Origin: Dyella terrae
GTDB taxonomy: Bacteria; Pseudomonadota; Gammaproteobacteria; Xanthomonadales; Rhodanobacteraceae
Assembly (NCBI RefSeq): GCF_004322705.1
Contig: NZ_SIZZ01000003.1
Coordinates: 310,001-374,000 of the forward strand
Length of the DNA stretch: 64,000 bases
Reading direction: 5' to 3'
Shown here: positions 54,014-62,523 of the stretch, piece after piece
Layout: each line of letters opens with the position of its first letter
How positions within the stretch are numbered: the stretch's first letter is position 1
The notes under the pieces: generated by a model
Seen by the model: only the letters and a program-made list of their open reading frames with translations
Told to the model about the DNA's origin: nothing
Database searches by the model: none
Program-made: the position numbers and the translations under genes

Positions 54014-54775
54014 ATGGGTTTATTGCGAGAGAAAGTGGCGCTGGTGACCGGCGCCAGTTCAGGCATCGGGCGTGCGACGGCGGTGCTCTTCGCGCGTGAA
54101 GGGGCACGGGTCGTGCTGGCGGCACGCAATGCGGCGGCGCTGGATGACGTCGTCGCGCAGATCGGTGAGGAAGGTGGGCAGGCCGTGGCCATGGCTGGCG
54201 ACGTTCGCGACGAGCGGTACGCGAAGGCCCTGGTCGATCTCGCTCGATCAAGCTTCGGGGGGCTGGACATTGCCTTCAATAACGCGGGTGCGAACGGGCA
54301 GATCGGCGCCACGCCGGATGTCACGCTCGAAGGTTGGCATGAGGCGATCGATACGAATCTGACCGGTGCGTTCCTTGGTGCCAGGCATCAGTTGCCCGCC
54401 TTGGCGGAGCGTCGCGGTGTGCTTTTGTTCACTGGATCGTTCGTGGGACACACCGCCGGATTCCCCGGCACCGCCGCTTATGCGGCCAGCAAGGCCGGTC
54501 TGATTGGACTGGTGCAATCACTCGCGGTCGAATTCGGTGGGCGCGGCGTTCGCGTCAACGCGATCTTGCCGGGAGCCACCGATACGCCGCTGGCGCGTCA
54601 GTGGGCGCCCGACGAGGCCTCGCGTGAATTCATCCGCAACCTCTACGCGCTGAAGCGCTATGCCCAACCGGAAGAGATCGCTCAGGCCGCATTGTTCCTG
54701 GCCTCGGACGCCGCATCATTCGTGACGGGTATTGCCATGCCGGTCGAGGGTGGCGTGTCCATCAACCGAACCTGA
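54014..54775 (+). CDS. Short-chain dehydrogenase/reductase (classical SDR)
   Basis: The 253-residue product has the NAD(P)-binding TGASSGIGRA loop, FNNAGANG, the catalytic YAASK (with Ser in FTGSFVG) and the SDR C-terminal VTGIAMPVEGG. An Arg at the end of strand 2 (LAARN) suggests NADP(H) preference. Substrate unknown. It stands alone between the KaiC-like operon (divergent) and the RebB gene (convergent). Confidence 0.9.
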   Translation: MGLLREKVALVTGASSGIGRATAVLFAREGARVVLAARNAAALDDVVAQIGEEGGQAVAMAGDVRDERYAKALVDLARSSFGGLDIAFNNAGANGQIGATPDVTLEGWHEAIDTNLTGAFLGARHQLPALAERRGVLLFTGSFVGHTAGFPGTAAYAASKAGLIGLVQSLAVEFGGRGVRVNAILPGATDTPLARQWAPDEASREFIRNLYALKRYAQPEEIAQAALFLASDAASFVTGIAMPVEGGVSINRT

Positions 54776-54798
54776 CGCGGGATGATGCGCTTGGCACA

Positions 54799-54827
54799 TC
54801 GCCGGTGGAAACACGCTCCACCGGCGA
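54799..54827. terminator. Stem-loop between convergent SDR and rebB genes
   Basis: TCGCCGGTGGA (54799-54809) pairs perfectly with TCCACCGGCGA (54817-54827), loop of seven. No T-run on either side. A probable bidirectional transcription stop. Confidence 0.5.
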
Positions 54828-54840
54828 CATGTCAGACGGA

Positions 54841-55395
54841 TCAGAGCTCAGCGATCACCTTCAGCATTTTCTGGTACGCCTCCAGCTGATCGGGTGCGTT
54901 GATCATGTGGATCAGCACCGAGGCGATGGCGGCTTGCTTGACCATGGCGAAGTCGGCCTCTCGCGACGCTTCCTGTAACTCCCGCAACCCTTGCGCCGCG
55001 GTACTCATCAATTCACGCGCTGTCTGGCACCAGGGGCCAACGTTTTCATGGCCAGCTTTACTCGCGAACGCTTCAAGCTGAGCGTTGGTCACGGCCTCCA
55101 GCGAGGCTGCGATGGCCTTGGCCTGCTGCGCGCCATGGGTCGGGGCCGGTACTTCCGTCGGCGGGCGGTCAGCGCCATTCGTCGAGAGCAAGAGCATGAC
55201 CGCCTGCGTCGTGGCGGCTTGCATCAGGATGTAATTCTGCTGCTGGACGCTGACGGCATTCTCCACCGCCACGCCCAGGCCATGTGCCGTGGCCTGATAG
55301 AGGCTGGCGAGCGCGATGGTGGGTGCATCCCTTTCAGGACGCGTATTCGTTTGCGTTACGGCATCGGTAATGGTGTTGCTGAGCTGGGACGACAT
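54841..55395 (-). CDS. RebB-family (R-body-type) protein with C-terminal extension
   Basis: The first 75 residues match the RebB family: ITDAVTQTNT near the start, ALASLYQATAHGLGVAVENAV and QQQNYILMQAATTQAV. RebA/RebB proteins polymerise into R bodies, ribbon-like rolls inside bacterial cells, and the normal family length is about 80-120 residues. Here a Pro-rich linker (about 75-88) leads to a further helical region of about 95 residues (AAQGLRELQEASREADFAMVKQ and so on) that I do not recognise. AAGGAG lies nine bases before ATG 55395 and three before ATG 55401. No other reb gene is in the window. Confidence 0.8.
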   Translation of the reverse strand: MSSQLSNTITDAVTQTNTRPERDAPTIALASLYQATAHGLGVAVENAVSVQQQNYILMQAATTQAVMLLLSTNGADRPPTEVPAPTHGAQQAKAIAASLEAVTNAQLEAFASKAGHENVGPWCQTARELMSTAAQGLRELQEASREADFAMVKQAAIASVLIHMINAPDQLEAYQKMLKVIAEL

Positions 55396-55401
55396 CGACA
55401 T

Positions 55402-55828
55402 GAACTCCTTCCTGGTGATTGATGGCCGGTCAAGCGTTGCCAGTGGCCGCTCCATGGCGGATGCGAACCCCGTGGTACGAAGCAAGGTTGCCGATGACGT
55501 GCCCCCGCCGCCAGTGCACCCCACCTGGGGCCGGCGTCGTCTGTCGGTTCGCCGCTGTATCGCGTGAGGAGAAGAAGCTGGTTAGTGAAGACCGTAACGT
55601 CAAACGGCGTGTCCCCATGCGCCATCAATGCGCCCGGGTGGCAACGATCGGAGGCACGGCTGATGCACGGCGTGCAGGCGCCAGTGCTCCTGCCTGCCCC
55701 AGGAGCACCATGACCCGTGCGGTCGAGGCGAGGCATATGCCCGAAAGGCGGTTCACTTCATAAGCCTGCATCAGCCAGGCATTCAGGCTGATGGCCATCA
55801 CAGCCCGTAACGTGGAAGCCGGTTCTTG
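55402..55828. other. Gene-free region upstream of rebB
   Basis: This stretch of about 430 bases between two minus-strand genes lacks a convincing reading frame. It holds the rebB promoter region (a TTGACG box on the minus strand at about 55589-55594 has no clear -10) and a hairpin at 55684-55708. Confidence 0.5.
55684..55708. terminator. Hairpin downstream of the lipoprotein gene
   Basis: GTGCTCCTG (55684-55692) pairs with CAGGAGCAC (55700-55708), loop of seven, about 120 bases after the lipoprotein stop on the minus strand. No T-run. Confidence 0.35.
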
Positions 55829-56473
55829 TCAGCCGCCAAATGCCTTCGGCGAGTGGGCAGGAAGGCCATAAGTCGGATCCACACGCTTCGGCCGGTTGAC
55901 GGTGTCGGCGCAGACGAGACAGGAAAACGCGCTTTCGACGAAGGCCGGATAGGTCTGGACAAATCGCTGCCGCGCTTCTTCGGACGTGATTGGCAGTGGA
56001 TGGATTTCCCAGGCGAGGTAAGACGTAAAGGCATCGGACATGCCTGAGCTGCCCTCGACAGCATACTTGCCAAGGAAAACCACCGTCCCGGCGCCGACGT
56101 CGAACTCCTTGAAGACATAAGGATTGGTAACGGCTTTGCGGGTGAGCTTGTCCTTGGTGATCGTCGCGAACGTCACCCATTCGGTGACGGCGTAGCGGCC
56201 GGGAGGCACGCGGATGGCGACCATCTCATTCGTGATGTCCTGTGGCATGCGTGTGTCTTCGCCGAATGACAGGATGTACTCCGAGCCAGTCGTCGCGTTG
56301 CGCACGACGAAGGCAACGTCGCTGGACTTCTTCCTCGAAAAGATGCCGCTGACTAATCCGAAGCTGTCGTCTGGTTTGACGTCGTGACCTTCGAAGGGAG
56401 TGACGCGGACGGGTGAACATGCCGCGCAAAGCAGGGCCAGGGCCGGCAAGGCGATTCGGAAGATGATATTCAT
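55829..56473 (-). CDS. Lipoprotein of unknown function
   Basis: The 214-residue product has a lipoprotein signal (LALLCAAC, C19) and a beta-rich soluble domain with FVVRNATTGSEYILSFGED, IRVPPGRYAVTEWVTFA and TVVFLGKYAVEG strands; PPGRY-type turns recall DUF2846-like lipoproteins that bear short carboxylate-binding folds, but this is uncertain. A CLVC pair lies near the C-terminus (SAFSCLVCADT). It precedes the OmpW-like gene by 124 bases (same strand, downstream of it). Confidence 0.7.
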   Translation of the reverse strand: MNIIFRIALPALALLCAACSPVRVTPFEGHDVKPDDSFGLVSGIFSRKKSSDVAFVVRNATTGSEYILSFGEDTRMPQDITNEMVAIRVPPGRYAVTEWVTFATITKDKLTRKAVTNPYVFKEFDVGAGTVVFLGKYAVEGSSGMSDAFTSYLAWEIHPLPITSEEARQRFVQTYPAFVESAFSCLVCADTVNRPKRVDPTYGLPAHSPKAFGG

Positions 56474-56597
56474 GGCGTCACCACTATCCCTGTTGATGTT
56501 GTCGGCCATTGACCGCAAGGCGTGCCGCCGCGTAACGAATGCGATGCCGGCCAGAACAGCCCGGCACCGCTTTCAACGTCAGCGAACCGCCAGACGC

Positions 56598-57176
56598 TTA
56601 GATACCGAAACGGTATTCCAGCGTGCCGGACACCATGTACGGATGGTTGGTGCCGTCGAGGATGTTCTTGGCCTTGGCCAGGTAACGGTCGAAGTTCAGG
56701 CCGATGCTGAGGTGCTTGTTGAAGTTGTAGCCGCCACCGAGGCCTGCATAAATGTTGGTGTCGTGGGCGGACAGGCTGCCATCGGCGAAATTCGTGGTCA
56801 GCTTGGTGTTGGAGAAAAACACGCCGCCGCGGGCGCTGACGAACCAATGGTTGCCGAAGTTGAACTTGCCGTTGGCGCCCAGCGTCCAGCCCGTCACATG
56901 CAGCTTGGCCTTCAGGGTCTGGTTGAAGATGTTCATGCTGGCGTAGGGCTTGCCCAGGTCCACATAGCCCGTTTCCAGGCCCCAGGTGTCGTTCCAGCGG
57001 TAACCGAAATTGACGCCGTAGCCGGTGTCGTCCTTGTGGTTCAGGTCCTTCACGTCCGAATGCGTCGTGCCGACGCTGCCGTTGATGAAGAGGTCGCCGT
57101 TGTTGGTGGCATGGCTGGCCAGCGGAGCTGCGAGCAGCAGTGCGCCCAGCGATGCGGAAAGAAGCAGGTTACGCAT
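56598..57176 (-). CDS. OmpW-like outer-membrane beta-barrel protein
   Basis: The 192-residue product has a signal peptide (LGALLLAAPLASHA-TNN) and alternating strands that fit an eight-stranded OmpA/OmpW-type barrel (WGLETGYVDLGKPYA, FVSARGGVFFSNTKLT, NIYAGLGGGYNFNKHLSIGLNFDRY), ending LEYRFGI. Such small barrels act as pores or receptors for hydrophobic compounds. The start has AGGGAC four bases upstream. A palindrome TTGAG-N3-CTCAA sits 17 bases upstream of the ATG. Confidence 0.85.
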   Translation of the reverse strand: MRNLLLSASLGALLLAAPLASHATNNGDLFINGSVGTTHSDVKDLNHKDDTGYGVNFGYRWNDTWGLETGYVDLGKPYASMNIFNQTLKAKLHVTGWTLGANGKFNFGNHWFVSARGGVFFSNTKLTTNFADGSLSAHDTNIYAGLGGGYNFNKHLSIGLNFDRYLAKAKNILDGTNHPYMVSGTLEYRFGI

Positions 57177-57778
57177 GATTGTCCCTATCGGATTGAGAAA
57201 CTCAAAGGCAACACCGTGTTGCCGGTACATTGAAACGTCCTTCCCTGGGGGCTTTCGCCCCTTTTTGCACTCACGCGCGCCGACGGTGTCGGCACGCGGA
57301 AACCTGGTGTCTTCGGTTTGACGAAGACATGCACTGCGACATTGCTCGCTGGCGCACACGCGCGGCATGGCGCGCGGTGGTCACATCAAGCGAACAGGAC
57401 ATCGGGCGACTGACGTTCGCTACGGCCGCGGTGGCGCGTCCCACGCAGGTGAAGCCTCGCGCAGAGGCAGGACCGGCTGGCGTGTGGCGTCCGTGGCCTT
57501 CGAATGAGCGTTGCACGCGCGATCGAACGGCGCGCGCCGTCTCACTGCCACCGGACCGGCGACAGAGCGATTCGACATGGTGTTCCCCCTTCTCAAAAAT
57601 CTAACACGGAGATTCTTGCGACGTCCATCAACCGGAAGTCACGATCATTCATGCTTCTGGCGCAAGAACTTGCGGGTTCGATCGGGGCCTTTCGTGCGGT
57701 CGGTTCAGCGCATGATGGTGGTGCCCACGACGGGCAGCCCGCGCCCGGTTCGAGGCGGTGCAGCAAAGGCGGCAGGTA
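57177..57778. other. Gene-free region upstream of ompW-like gene
   Basis: About 600 bases without a convincing gene. Contents: palindrome TTGAG-N3-CTCAA (57193-57205), hairpin GGCAACA/TGTTGCC (57207-57223) in the ompW leader, a plus-strand intrinsic terminator (57248-57266), and GC-rich sequence beyond. Several short frames run through but none has an SD or recognisable product. Confidence 0.5.
57248..57266 (+). terminator. Orphan plus-strand intrinsic terminator
   Basis: GGGGC (57248-57252) and GCCCC (57257-57261) with a TTTC loop, followed by TTTTT. It points away from the OmpW-like gene, and no plus-strand gene precedes it, so it may end a short antisense or small RNA. Confidence 0.6.
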
Positions 57779-58207
57779 TCAGGGAAGCTCCGCCGTTCGT
57801 GCTTCGAAGTCGGCGACTCGCGTCATGTGTATCGTGCTTGCGGTGGCAGCACTTGTCGACGCCGCGGCGGGATGGTCCAGATGCAGTCCGCCAAGCATCT
57901 TGATGGCCGCGAGGGTGATGGTCGCCTGCGGGTTCCTTGTGCAGTAGTCGTCCATGTAGGACGTCACGTCGGCCGAATGGATCTCGCGGTAATCGTGTTC
58001 AGAGGTGATCGTTGCGGCCGAGAGAAAACCCTCCATCCATGCCTGGTAAACGCGTCCCGATGCTTCGGTTTTCCTCGCCTCCGTCCAGTGGTCACAGGTG
58101 TTCGTGCCTACGCCCATGACATACGACTTGCTCAGGTCTTTGGCCCAGGCCGGGCACGCAGCGACACCGAGTGCAACGGCTGATAGCAACACTCCCTGCA
58201 TTTTCAT
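57779..58207 (-). CDS. Small exported cysteine-containing protein
   Basis: The 142-residue product has a signal peptide (LLSAVALGVAACPAWA-KDL). The mature part has C38 in NTCDHWTEARK, a conserved-looking W-x-x-GF (YQAWMEGFLSAA), and C88 in YMDDYCTRNPQATI. This C...W..GF...YC..NP layout is common in small periplasmic proteins and recalls the Rap1a/Tai immunity fold, but I cannot assign it with confidence. The C-terminal 30 residues are Ala/Thr-rich. The start has AGGGG seven bases upstream. Confidence 0.72.
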   Translation of the reverse strand: MKMQGVLLSAVALGVAACPAWAKDLSKSYVMGVGTNTCDHWTEARKTEASGRVYQAWMEGFLSAATITSEHDYREIHSADVTSYMDDYCTRNPQATITLAAIKMLGGLHLDHPAAASTSAATASTIHMTRVADFEARTAELP

Positions 58208-58289
58208 CGACTAGCCCCTGTGCCTATGGAAAGTTCAGACGTGGGTGGGTCAGCGTTGCGCGCGAGTCGGGAGCTTCAGCGGAGCGGTT

Positions 58290-58320
58290 GCGCATGGCGA
58301 AGAGCGCCTTCGCCATGCGC
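58290..58320. terminator. Strong stem-loop after the alpha/beta hydrolase gene
   Basis: GCGCATGGCGAAG (58290-58302) pairs perfectly with CTTCGCCATGCGC (58308-58320), loop of five, nine bases after the hydrolase stop. No T-run follows on the minus strand. Confidence 0.55.
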
Positions 58321-58329
58321 TTCTCGCCA

Positions 58330-59088
58330 CTATTGCCTGACGAAGGCCAGCACGCGCGACACAAATGCCTCATCCTGGCCGGCGAAGCCGTGATGCGCGC
58401 TGAAGCGACACGGATTTTCCGCATCGTCTTGCCCGCCGCTCAACCAGGCAACCTGCACCTGTCGGCCACCCCAAGTCGCAAAGGGTGCCACGCCGGCCGG
58501 ATTGGTCCAGCGGCAATGGTCGTCGCGGTGATGGATGACCAGGGTTGGCGGGAGGCGTTGCGGCGATCCAAGCAGTGACATCACGCTATCGCCTTCACCC
58601 GATGCCGCGCTCAGGAAGCCCGACGAAAGCACCAGCTTGTCAGGTTTTGCACCTTGGGCCAGACCTTCCGCCGCGCGCTGCGTGCCCTTGCTGGTTCCGA
58701 CCACGATGACGGGATGCTTGAGCGCGGCCATGGTATCGACGGCGGCCGCGAGGTTCGTGCCCAGATCGACCAGCAGGACGTTGTAACCCTGCGCCGCGAA
58801 GGCGTCGCGATTGCGGATCAGGACGTTGTCGGCGCCGGCGTTGAAGCGGGCTCCGGGCATGACGTTCAGGCGGCCGTCGCCACCCGTCAGCAGGATGATG
58901 CTGCCCTTGGGCTGCGCGGGGCGGATCAGGATGTTCTTCGTGCCACCGACATCGATCGTCTCTCCCCGCGTGACGGTGACGTCGGCAGGTGGCTCCGCTG
59001 CGCACGACTGGCCGGCTGCAACGACGCAAGCCGCTGCCAGGACAAGCGTCCATTTCATTCGTGCTGCGCGGGCCGAAAAGCAATGCAT
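58330..59088 (-). CDS. Exported alpha/beta-hydrolase-fold protein
   Basis: The 252-residue product has a signal peptide (VLAAACVVAAGQSCA-AEP) and a compact hydrolase fold: nucleophile S133 in VVGTSKGTQ, an acid in HHRDDHC (D189 or D190) and a His in SAHHGFAGQDE (H232 or H233). LLTGGDGRLNV takes the place of the oxyanion loop. It may act on an ester or small molecule; no substrate can be read. AGGGA five bases upstream supports ATG 59088, though an internal ATG (59058) also precedes the signal core. Confidence 0.8.
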   Translation of the reverse strand: MHCFSARAARMKWTLVLAAACVVAAGQSCAAEPPADVTVTRGETIDVGGTKNILIRPAQPKGSIILLTGGDGRLNVMPGARFNAGADNVLIRNRDAFAAQGYNVLLVDLGTNLAAAVDTMAALKHPVIVVGTSKGTQRAAEGLAQGAKPDKLVLSSGFLSAASGEGDSVMSLLGSPQRLPPTLVIHHRDDHCRWTNPAGVAPFATWGGRQVQVAWLSGGQDDAENPCRFSAHHGFAGQDEAFVSRVLAFVRQ

Positions 59089-59372
59089 GGGATTCCCTCA
59101 AGGGACGTAGCGACGCGGGATGCGACGCGGATGGCGAAGGCTACCGAACATCCGCTGGCGTCGTCGATATGCGTCACTCATTCGCCGGCACACAGATGAT
59201 CGTTGTAGGCAATCACCTACGGCTTCGGGCGGATTGTCACTGCGACGGGGCAGCGTAACCTCCGCCTCCCTAGGGGAACCACACGATGGCGCACCGGCTG
59301 CGCCATGCCAATGATCCTGCTTTCGCACGCACGCACCTGATCCAGCGTCTGACCTCAACCAGGAGACAGCTG

Positions 59373-61769
59373 ATGTCCAACGACAACCCCGTCGTATCGA
59401 ATCGCGGCGCCGCGCTGGCGGCCGCCATGCATCCACCCCTCGCGGCACTGGCGGGTGATCCACAGCGTGCCGTCTTGCCGGCATCCATCGTCGCGGCGAC
59501 GGTACCCATCGCGAGGGATGCATCGCTCACGGGCATCGCACGCGCCGACGATTCCGTCGATGCGATGTCGTTTGCGCGCGAGGCCGCGTTGCTGACGCCC
59601 GCGACGCCGGCGCAGCCCCTGATCGAACCGCTGCACAGCTTCACGGCTTACCTGGATACCCATATCTGGCGCCCGGACGTGGTGGGGCCGCCGATACGCG
59701 TGCCTGGCGCCTTGCCGCGGCGCGTCGATCATCGCGCCTGGCAGACCGACCTGGTGCAAAGCCAGGGCAGTCGCGGCACGTGCTGGGCCTTCGCCGGGAC
59801 CGCGGCGCTTGAGGCGGCGTACGCCCGGCAGGGCATTCGCGTCAAGCTCTCCGAGCACTATCTGTTCCACATGTCGAAGGCGCACGAGAACCAGCGGGCG
59901 GGGCCGGGCATTCATTCGCTGATCGGTTTCCAGGGCAGTTCCGATGTCGTGCATCACCTCAAGTACTGGAATCTTCCGCGCTACGAAAACGCGCCGTACA
60001 TCGACCAGCCGGCGCTCCAGATCCTGGCCGACAGTATTCCCGGCACCAACGGCGCCTTGAAAAATGCGGGCGCCGGTACGCTGGAGCAGGATGACTGGTT
60101 CGAGTTCGACCTGCGCAACATTCCGCTGATGGCGCGCTGGTTCGCGCAGTACGGCGTGGCCGATTTCGGCCTGCTGGAAAACTACTCGCTCGATGACCTG
60201 AAGAAGACGCTGGCGGCCGGCTATGACGTGGTGATCAACGTGCCCGGCCACGTCATGCTGGCCTACGGTTACGACGATGACCTGGGCGTGCTGCTGATCA
60301 AGAATTCGCAAAGCCTGCCCGGCTTCGAAACGATGAAATACACAGGCGACCCGCGGTTCTCGCTGGTGACGTCGCAGGCCTACTACATCAAGTCCGTCAA
60401 GCCGGTGCAGACACAGTGGGCGGCGATGTGGATGGGGCGCTGGGAAACCGATCACGATGGCTGGCGGGGCCGGCTGGTGATCCGCCGCTTCCTCGATGTG
60501 CAATCCGACAAGGGCGTACCGCCGCCGAACGCGCCCATTGCATTGGGCACGTGGTATGGCTTCGATGGCACGGTGAAACCCGTGGTCGGTGGATTCGTCG
60601 ATGGCGGACGCGGCATGCACTGCCGCATTGGCGACCAGCCTTTCGAGCTTTACCTGCATTCGCGCGATCCGTATCGGGCCGCGGGTCGTTGCTCGTGGAA
60701 CAACAGCTGGTTCGGCGTGGTGATGTCGCGCGGAACCGCGGTGGGCGCCGGCGCGGTTTTCGATCGATCGGAAACGATCGGTTTGTGGGATACCGAGCAC
60801 GACGGCTGGCAAGGTCAGATGCGCGTGGGCGTGGATCCGTCGTACACGCAGGCGGCCGATGGCGGTACGCGCAGGGCATGGATCGACCCGACGCCGATCG
60901 CCTACGAAGTCGATGCCCACGTCGATTTCCTTGGCGACAACCGCGACCAGCGCTTCCAGTTGCTTCATCACACGCGCGAGGACGGTGTCATGAGTGGCGT
61001 CACCTCATGGGGTGGCCGCGACTGGCCGGTCGAAGCGCGCATGTCCAGGAATTTCTATGTAATCCGTTCCGACGGCAGCCTGCATTGGTATCGGCACACC
61101 GGACGCTACCACCTTGCTTACGCATGGGATGCCGAGAAACTCGTCGGTTCGGGATGGAACGGTTTCAAGTCAGTGATCGGCGGCGGCGATGGCGTGATCT
61201 ACGCGATCCGCCCGGACGGCAAGCTGATCTGGTATTACCACGACGGCCGCAACCAGGGATCGGTGGCGTGGAACGGGCCCAGGGAAGTGGGCACCGGCTG
61301 GGCGTCGGCGCGCCAGGTTTTCGTGGGCGATGGTGGCGTGGTTTATCTCGTGCAGGCCGATGGTTCGCTGCAGTGGTATCGCCACATCGGCCGCCGTGAC
61401 GGCACCTTCCAATGGCAAGGTCCCTTCAAGGTCGGCGTCGGCTGGGACGGTTTCACCGCGCTGGCGGCGGGGCCCGACGGCTGCATCTATGGCATCAAGC
61501 CCGACGGCACGCTGCTCTGGTACCGGCACTACGGGCACGACCAGGGTTACCCGATCTGGCACGGGCCGCTGAAGGTCGGTACGGGCTGGCAGGGTTACCA
61601 GCGCTTGTGGGTCGCCGGCAACGGCTTCATCTACGCACGCAACGCGGCAGGCGAGCTCTGGATGTGGCGACATCACGGCTTCCAGACGGGCGAGGCAAGC
61701 TGGACGGCTGGCGTGAAGGTCGGCGACGGCTGGGGTGGCGCGGGTGTGCTGGACGTGGTGCTGACCTGA
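59373..61769 (+). CDS. Papain-like cysteine protease fused to tachylectin-2-like propeller
   Basis: The 798-residue product has a C1-family protease domain with Cys137 in QGSRGTCWAFAGTAALEAA, His293 in NVPGHVMLAYGY and Asn311 in LLIKNSQS. A middle region (about 365-560) is beta-rich. From about 575 to 798 come repeated units such as IYAIRPDGKLIWYYHDG and IYGIKPDGTLLWYRHYG, about 45-55 residues apart, matching tachylectin-2-type propellers that bind amino sugars. No signal peptide is visible, so localisation is unclear. ATG 59373 (AGGAG seven bases upstream) is chosen; ATG 59286 is alternative. Confidence 0.87.
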   Translation: MSNDNPVVSNRGAALAAAMHPPLAALAGDPQRAVLPASIVAATVPIARDASLTGIARADDSVDAMSFAREAALLTPATPAQPLIEPLHSFTAYLDTHIWRPDVVGPPIRVPGALPRRVDHRAWQTDLVQSQGSRGTCWAFAGTAALEAAYARQGIRVKLSEHYLFHMSKAHENQRAGPGIHSLIGFQGSSDVVHHLKYWNLPRYENAPYIDQPALQILADSIPGTNGALKNAGAGTLEQDDWFEFDLRNIPLMARWFAQYGVADFGLLENYSLDDLKKTLAAGYDVVINVPGHVMLAYGYDDDLGVLLIKNSQSLPGFETMKYTGDPRFSLVTSQAYYIKSVKPVQTQWAAMWMGRWETDHDGWRGRLVIRRFLDVQSDKGVPPPNAPIALGTWYGFDGTVKPVVGGFVDGGRGMHCRIGDQPFELYLHSRDPYRAAGRCSWNNSWFGVVMSRGTAVGAGAVFDRSETIGLWDTEHDGWQGQMRVGVDPSYTQAADGGTRRAWIDPTPIAYEVDAHVDFLGDNRDQRFQLLHHTREDGVMSGVTSWGGRDWPVEARMSRNFYVIRSDGSLHWYRHTGRYHLAYAWDAEKLVGSGWNGFKSVIGGGDGVIYAIRPDGKLIWYYHDGRNQGSVAWNGPREVGTGWASARQVFVGDGGVVYLVQADGSLQWYRHIGRRDGTFQWQGPFKVGVGWDGFTALAAGPDGCIYGIKPDGTLLWYRHYGHDQGYPIWHGPLKVGTGWQGYQRLWVAGNGFIYARNAAGELWMWRHHGFQTGEASWTAGVKVGDGWGGAGVLDVVLT

Positions 61770-61832
61770 GCTTATCGGTTGGCGGGGTCCATGGAGGGGC
61801 CCCGCGCATGATCCGTGCGCGAGGCCCTGGCC

Positions 61833-62495
61833 TCAGCCGTTTTCGTTTTCGGGTCGCGCAGGATCGGGCGACGGCACATCCTGCGCCGACCATGCCGTCG
61901 GCAAATGCCATCCGCGCCGTATCGCCATGAAGCGAAGCACGAAGCACAACACACCGCCGACGACAGCGGCGACCGTGGGCGGAATGCCCAGGTAGTGCGC
62001 GCTGACGACGACGCTCGCGCCGGCCAGCGCTGCCAGTGCGTAGATGTCGGCGCGCAGGACCGTGGGGATGCCCGATACCAGCACGTCGCGCAGGATGCCG
62101 CCGCCAATGCCGGTAAGCATGCCCAGCAGCGCAGCCATCATCGGATGGATGCCATGGGCCAGCGCCTTTTCGGCGCCGGCTACCGCGAAAAACGACAGGC
62201 CGATGGCGTCGAACCACAACACCTCGCGGCCAAAGCGATTGGTGATCGGGTACCAGAGGAATGTGATCAAACCCGCAACCACGGAAACCACCACGTAGCG
62301 CCAGTCGGCGATGGCGGCCGGTGGCACGGCACCGATCAGCAGGTCGCGCGTGATGCCGCCGGCGTTGCCTGCGGCGAAAGACAGCACCAGCACGCCGAAG
62401 ACGTCGAGCCGGCGCCGGATGCCTACCATCGCGCCGCTGATGGCGAAGACGAAGGTGCCGCCGAGATCAAGCAGGAGTACCAGGTAATGCACCAT
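61833..62495 (-). CDS. Trimeric intracellular cation channel (TRIC) family protein
   Basis: The 220-residue product has seven hydrophobic helices arranged as two repeats plus one, with the paired glycine motifs AAGNAGGITRDLL and GIGGGILRDVL that kink the TRIC pore helices and lead into conserved Arg-Asp. Bacterial members (UPF0126, YadS) form homotrimeric monovalent cation channels. A charged C-terminal tail (PDPARPENENG) follows. 28 bases downstream of the M20 gene on the same strand; probably one unit. Confidence 0.9.
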   Translation of the reverse strand: MVHYLVLLLDLGGTFVFAISGAMVGIRRRLDVFGVLVLSFAAGNAGGITRDLLIGAVPPAAIADWRYVVVSVVAGLITFLWYPITNRFGREVLWFDAIGLSFFAVAGAEKALAHGIHPMMAALLGMLTGIGGGILRDVLVSGIPTVLRADIYALAALAGASVVVSAHYLGIPPTVAAVVGGVLCFVLRFMAIRRGWHLPTAWSAQDVPSPDPARPENENG

Positions 62496-62523
62496 CGGTT
62501 TGCGCGCTCCGGTTGTCGGTCGA

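Noticed and set aside
55419-55763. 114-codon plus-strand frame in the rebB upstream gap
   Set aside because: No SD, no recognisable domain, and composition unlike neighbouring genes.
57193-57205. TTGAG-N3-CTCAA as an FNR/Anr site of the OmpW-like gene
   Set aside because: The FNR consensus is TTGAT-N4-ATCAA; the half-site and the three-base spacer do not fit, and it lies very close to the start codon.
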